64,000 nt of DNA, taken from contig JAURJU010000092.1 of assembly GCA_030832085.1 (NCBI GenBank), positions 32,000-95,999 of the forward strand. The letters are read 5' to 3'. Origin of the DNA: Chitinophagales bacterium. GTDB lineage: Bacteria; Bacteroidota; Bacteroidia; Chitinophagales; Chitinophagaceae. The notes under the pieces are model-generated. The model worked only from the letters and a program-made list of their open reading frames with translations, had not been told where the DNA came from and made no database searches. Positions 62,630-64,000 of the stretch are shown one piece after another. A program made the translations under genes and the position numbers. Numbering within the stretch: position 1 is the stretch's first letter; every line of letters starts with the position of its first letter.

Positions 62630-63676
62630 CTAACAAAGCGAATTGTAAATATTCGTCAACTGGGATACAATTCCCGTAACATGGAAAGTTTCAGCATCTT
62701 TCCTGGCATTCCTACCAAATCGTGAAATGATAGAAGGGTCGTCCATTATCTCCTCTAAAATGGGGCCAAGGGCCTCAATGGATTTGGGTTCAATCAACCA
62801 TCCATTATGACGGGGTTTAACCACAGTTGGAATACCTCCAACCCTTGTAGAAATGATGGGTATACCAGCAGTCATTGCTTCAAGTATTGCCATGGGCAAA
62901 CCTTCATAATGGGAAGGAAGAATAAAAACATCCGCATACTGAAGGAGTTGGCACTTGCGCTCACCATCAACCCATCCAGCATATATGATATGCTGAATGG
63001 AATTGACTTCTGTTAAGTACTGTGAAAGTTTTTTATTGTCTCCCTCACCACAAATGAATAATTTAAGTTTCCCCGAAAGAAAATAAGGATTTTGTTTCAA
63101 GTACTGTACCAACTCAAAAATTCCCTTGTTTTCTGTTATCGTACCCATGAACAGCAGTGAAATCTGGTTAAATTGTTTGCTGACAGGCACCATTGGAAAG
63201 GCTTTTACCGGATTGAGAACAACTTCAAGGTTTTTTAAGCGCAACTCTTTTTGAAACAATTCTTTCCATTCATCTGTGAGACAGATTACGCGATCACAGA
63301 TTCCGAGAATGGAACCAATACACCATGTCTTCAACTTTGATGCCTGATAAAATTCTCGAAACTTTCCTCCATGGATGTGCATAATGACTTTTTTACGAAA
63401 GGCTTTGGCCATGAACAACACAAATGATTTTCGAACGAAACTTCCATTTGAAGCAGAATGAATATGAAGGATTTTAATATCTTCTTGGAAGAGCAAGAGT
63501 TTTACCAGTTTCAGGTATTGTTTGAAATAAAATCGATAAACATTGGTTTGCCGGTCTTCTGGATAGGTTGACAACATTCTAAATCCTTCCATAGACTCCC
63601 TGTAGGTATTGAGCACGGCACCTATGCCACCTTTTTCATCCTGTGGACCTACAAAAAGTATGTGGTTGAAATTCAT
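62630..63676 (-). CDS. Glycosyltransferase family 4
   Basis: A 348-residue GT-B retaining glycosyltransferase: HILFVGPQDEKGGIGAVLNTY at the N-terminus, FMGTITENKGIFELVQYL at the interdomain region, and FILPSHYEGLPMAILEAMTAGIPIISTRVGG, where the E-x7-E nucleotide-sugar motif is complete. It adds one sugar to the lipid-linked exopolysaccharide repeat. The donor sugar is not predictable. Confidence 0.92.
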   Translation of the reverse strand: MNFNHILFVGPQDEKGGIGAVLNTYRESMEGFRMLSTYPEDRQTNVYRFYFKQYLKLVKLLLFQEDIKILHIHSASNGSFVRKSFVLFMAKAFRKKVIMHIHGGKFREFYQASKLKTWCIGSILGICDRVICLTDEWKELFQKELRLKNLEVVLNPVKAFPMVPVSKQFNQISLLFMGTITENKGIFELVQYLKQNPYFLSGKLKLFICGEGDNKKLSQYLTEVNSIQHIIYAGWVDGERKCQLLQYADVFILPSHYEGLPMAILEAMTAGIPIISTRVGGIPTVVKPRHNGWLIEPKSIEALGPILEEIMDDPSIISRFGRNARKDAETFHVTGIVSQLTNIYNSLC

Positions 63677-63748
63677 GTAAAATGAGGTTGGATAATCAAA
63701 GGTTGTGCACCAATGAAGGGCAGATGAAAACTTGTGGGTCAGATTGAT

Positions 63749-64000
63749 CTATCTGGCCGGTTGAGAAAGCAATGCTACGTATTGGCTTAACATCTGTGAA
63801 AGAGAAAACCTTTGCGCTGTAAACCTGCGAATTGCCTTGCCATTTTGGGTCTTTTTTAGGGCATTGACCCATGCATTGGCGATGGATAATGGGTGCAGGG
63901 GCTGAGCCAGGCTTCCATTCCAACCATCAAAGATCATTTCCCTAGCTCCTCCAACATCAGTCAATGCACAGGGCAAACCAAATGACATGGCTTCCAATGC
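63749..64000 (-). CDS. Glycosyltransferase family 4, C-terminal part (cut by window edge)
   Basis: The frame enters from beyond base 64000 and stops at 63749, leaving 83 codons. EAMSFGLPCALTDVGGAREMIFDGWNG is the nucleotide-sugar-binding segment of GT4 enzymes and is followed by a typical C-terminal helix region. It lies 72 bp upstream of the next glycosyltransferase and belongs to the same leftward cluster. Confidence 0.85.
   Translation of the reverse strand, partial: ALEAMSFGLPCALTDVGGAREMIFDGWNGSLAQPLHPLSIANAWVNALKKTQNGKAIRRFTAQRFSLSQMLSQYVALLSQPAR

Noticed and set aside
1..64000. tRNA, rRNA, CRISPR arrays, insertion sequences, prophage genes
   Set aside because: Looked for by eye and not found; short structured RNAs could still have been missed.

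Overview
The window looks like chromosomal DNA of a member of the Bacteroidota, probably Chitinophagaceae or a close relative. Directly visible reasons: a SusC/SusD pair, type IX secretion C-terminal domains of both kinds (CHU_C-like and Por-type), a PorP/SprF protein, DUF5916, and promoters of the Bacteroidota form TTTG-N20-TAnnTTTG. The genus assignment is inference. No rRNA, tRNA, CRISPR array, integrase or insertion sequence was recognised. Both edges cut through genes.

Layout. 1-5709: glycan-related secreted enzymes (edge-truncated glycoside-hydrolase-like protein, TolB-propeller/amidohydrolase fusion, GH29 alpha-L-fucosidase). 5762-9535: an exported Asp/Glu racemase, then a YHS lipoprotein, a zinc alcohol dehydrogenase and a sugar isomerase-like protein in one probable operon. 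9619-16987: T9SS cargo (M43 protease with PorP/SprF partner, secreted endonuclease/phosphatase-family protein) and a thioredoxin. 17130-20677: alginate-lyase-family enzyme and DUF5916 barrel.

20682-33663 is the clearest functional unit: a sialic acid utilisation locus on the minus strand, in transcription order SusC, SusD, NanA lyase, NanM-like mutarotase, MFS transporter, AGE-family epimerase (NanE role), sialate O-acetylesterase and sialidase. It is divergent from a FadR/GntR regulator. The intergenic region carries two identical 19-bp palindromic operators in opposite orientation, one at each promoter. A hairpin with a UUCG tetraloop separates SusCD from the catabolic genes. 33682-37022 adds a NagB-like deaminase with an altered active site, a Gfo/Idh/MocA oxidoreductase and a sodium-solute symporter.

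37313-41875: SulP anion transporter, Nramp-UspA fusion and a second sialidase-like protein. 41829-46274: a type I secretion-like operon (ABC ATPase with degenerate signature and H-loop, HlyD adaptor, TolC) preceded by a 12-bp inverted repeat at the predicted mRNA 5' end. 46536-50293: DEAD-box helicase, a single-pass membrane protein with a propeller-like exterior and a helix-turn-helix-like interior, and an FMN-binding protein. 50313-53375: M16 peptidase and an orphan HipB-like regulator with two TACC-N6-GGTA sites. 53682-64000: a T9SS-exported beta-helix protein, then an exopolysaccharide gene cluster running right to left and off the window edge.
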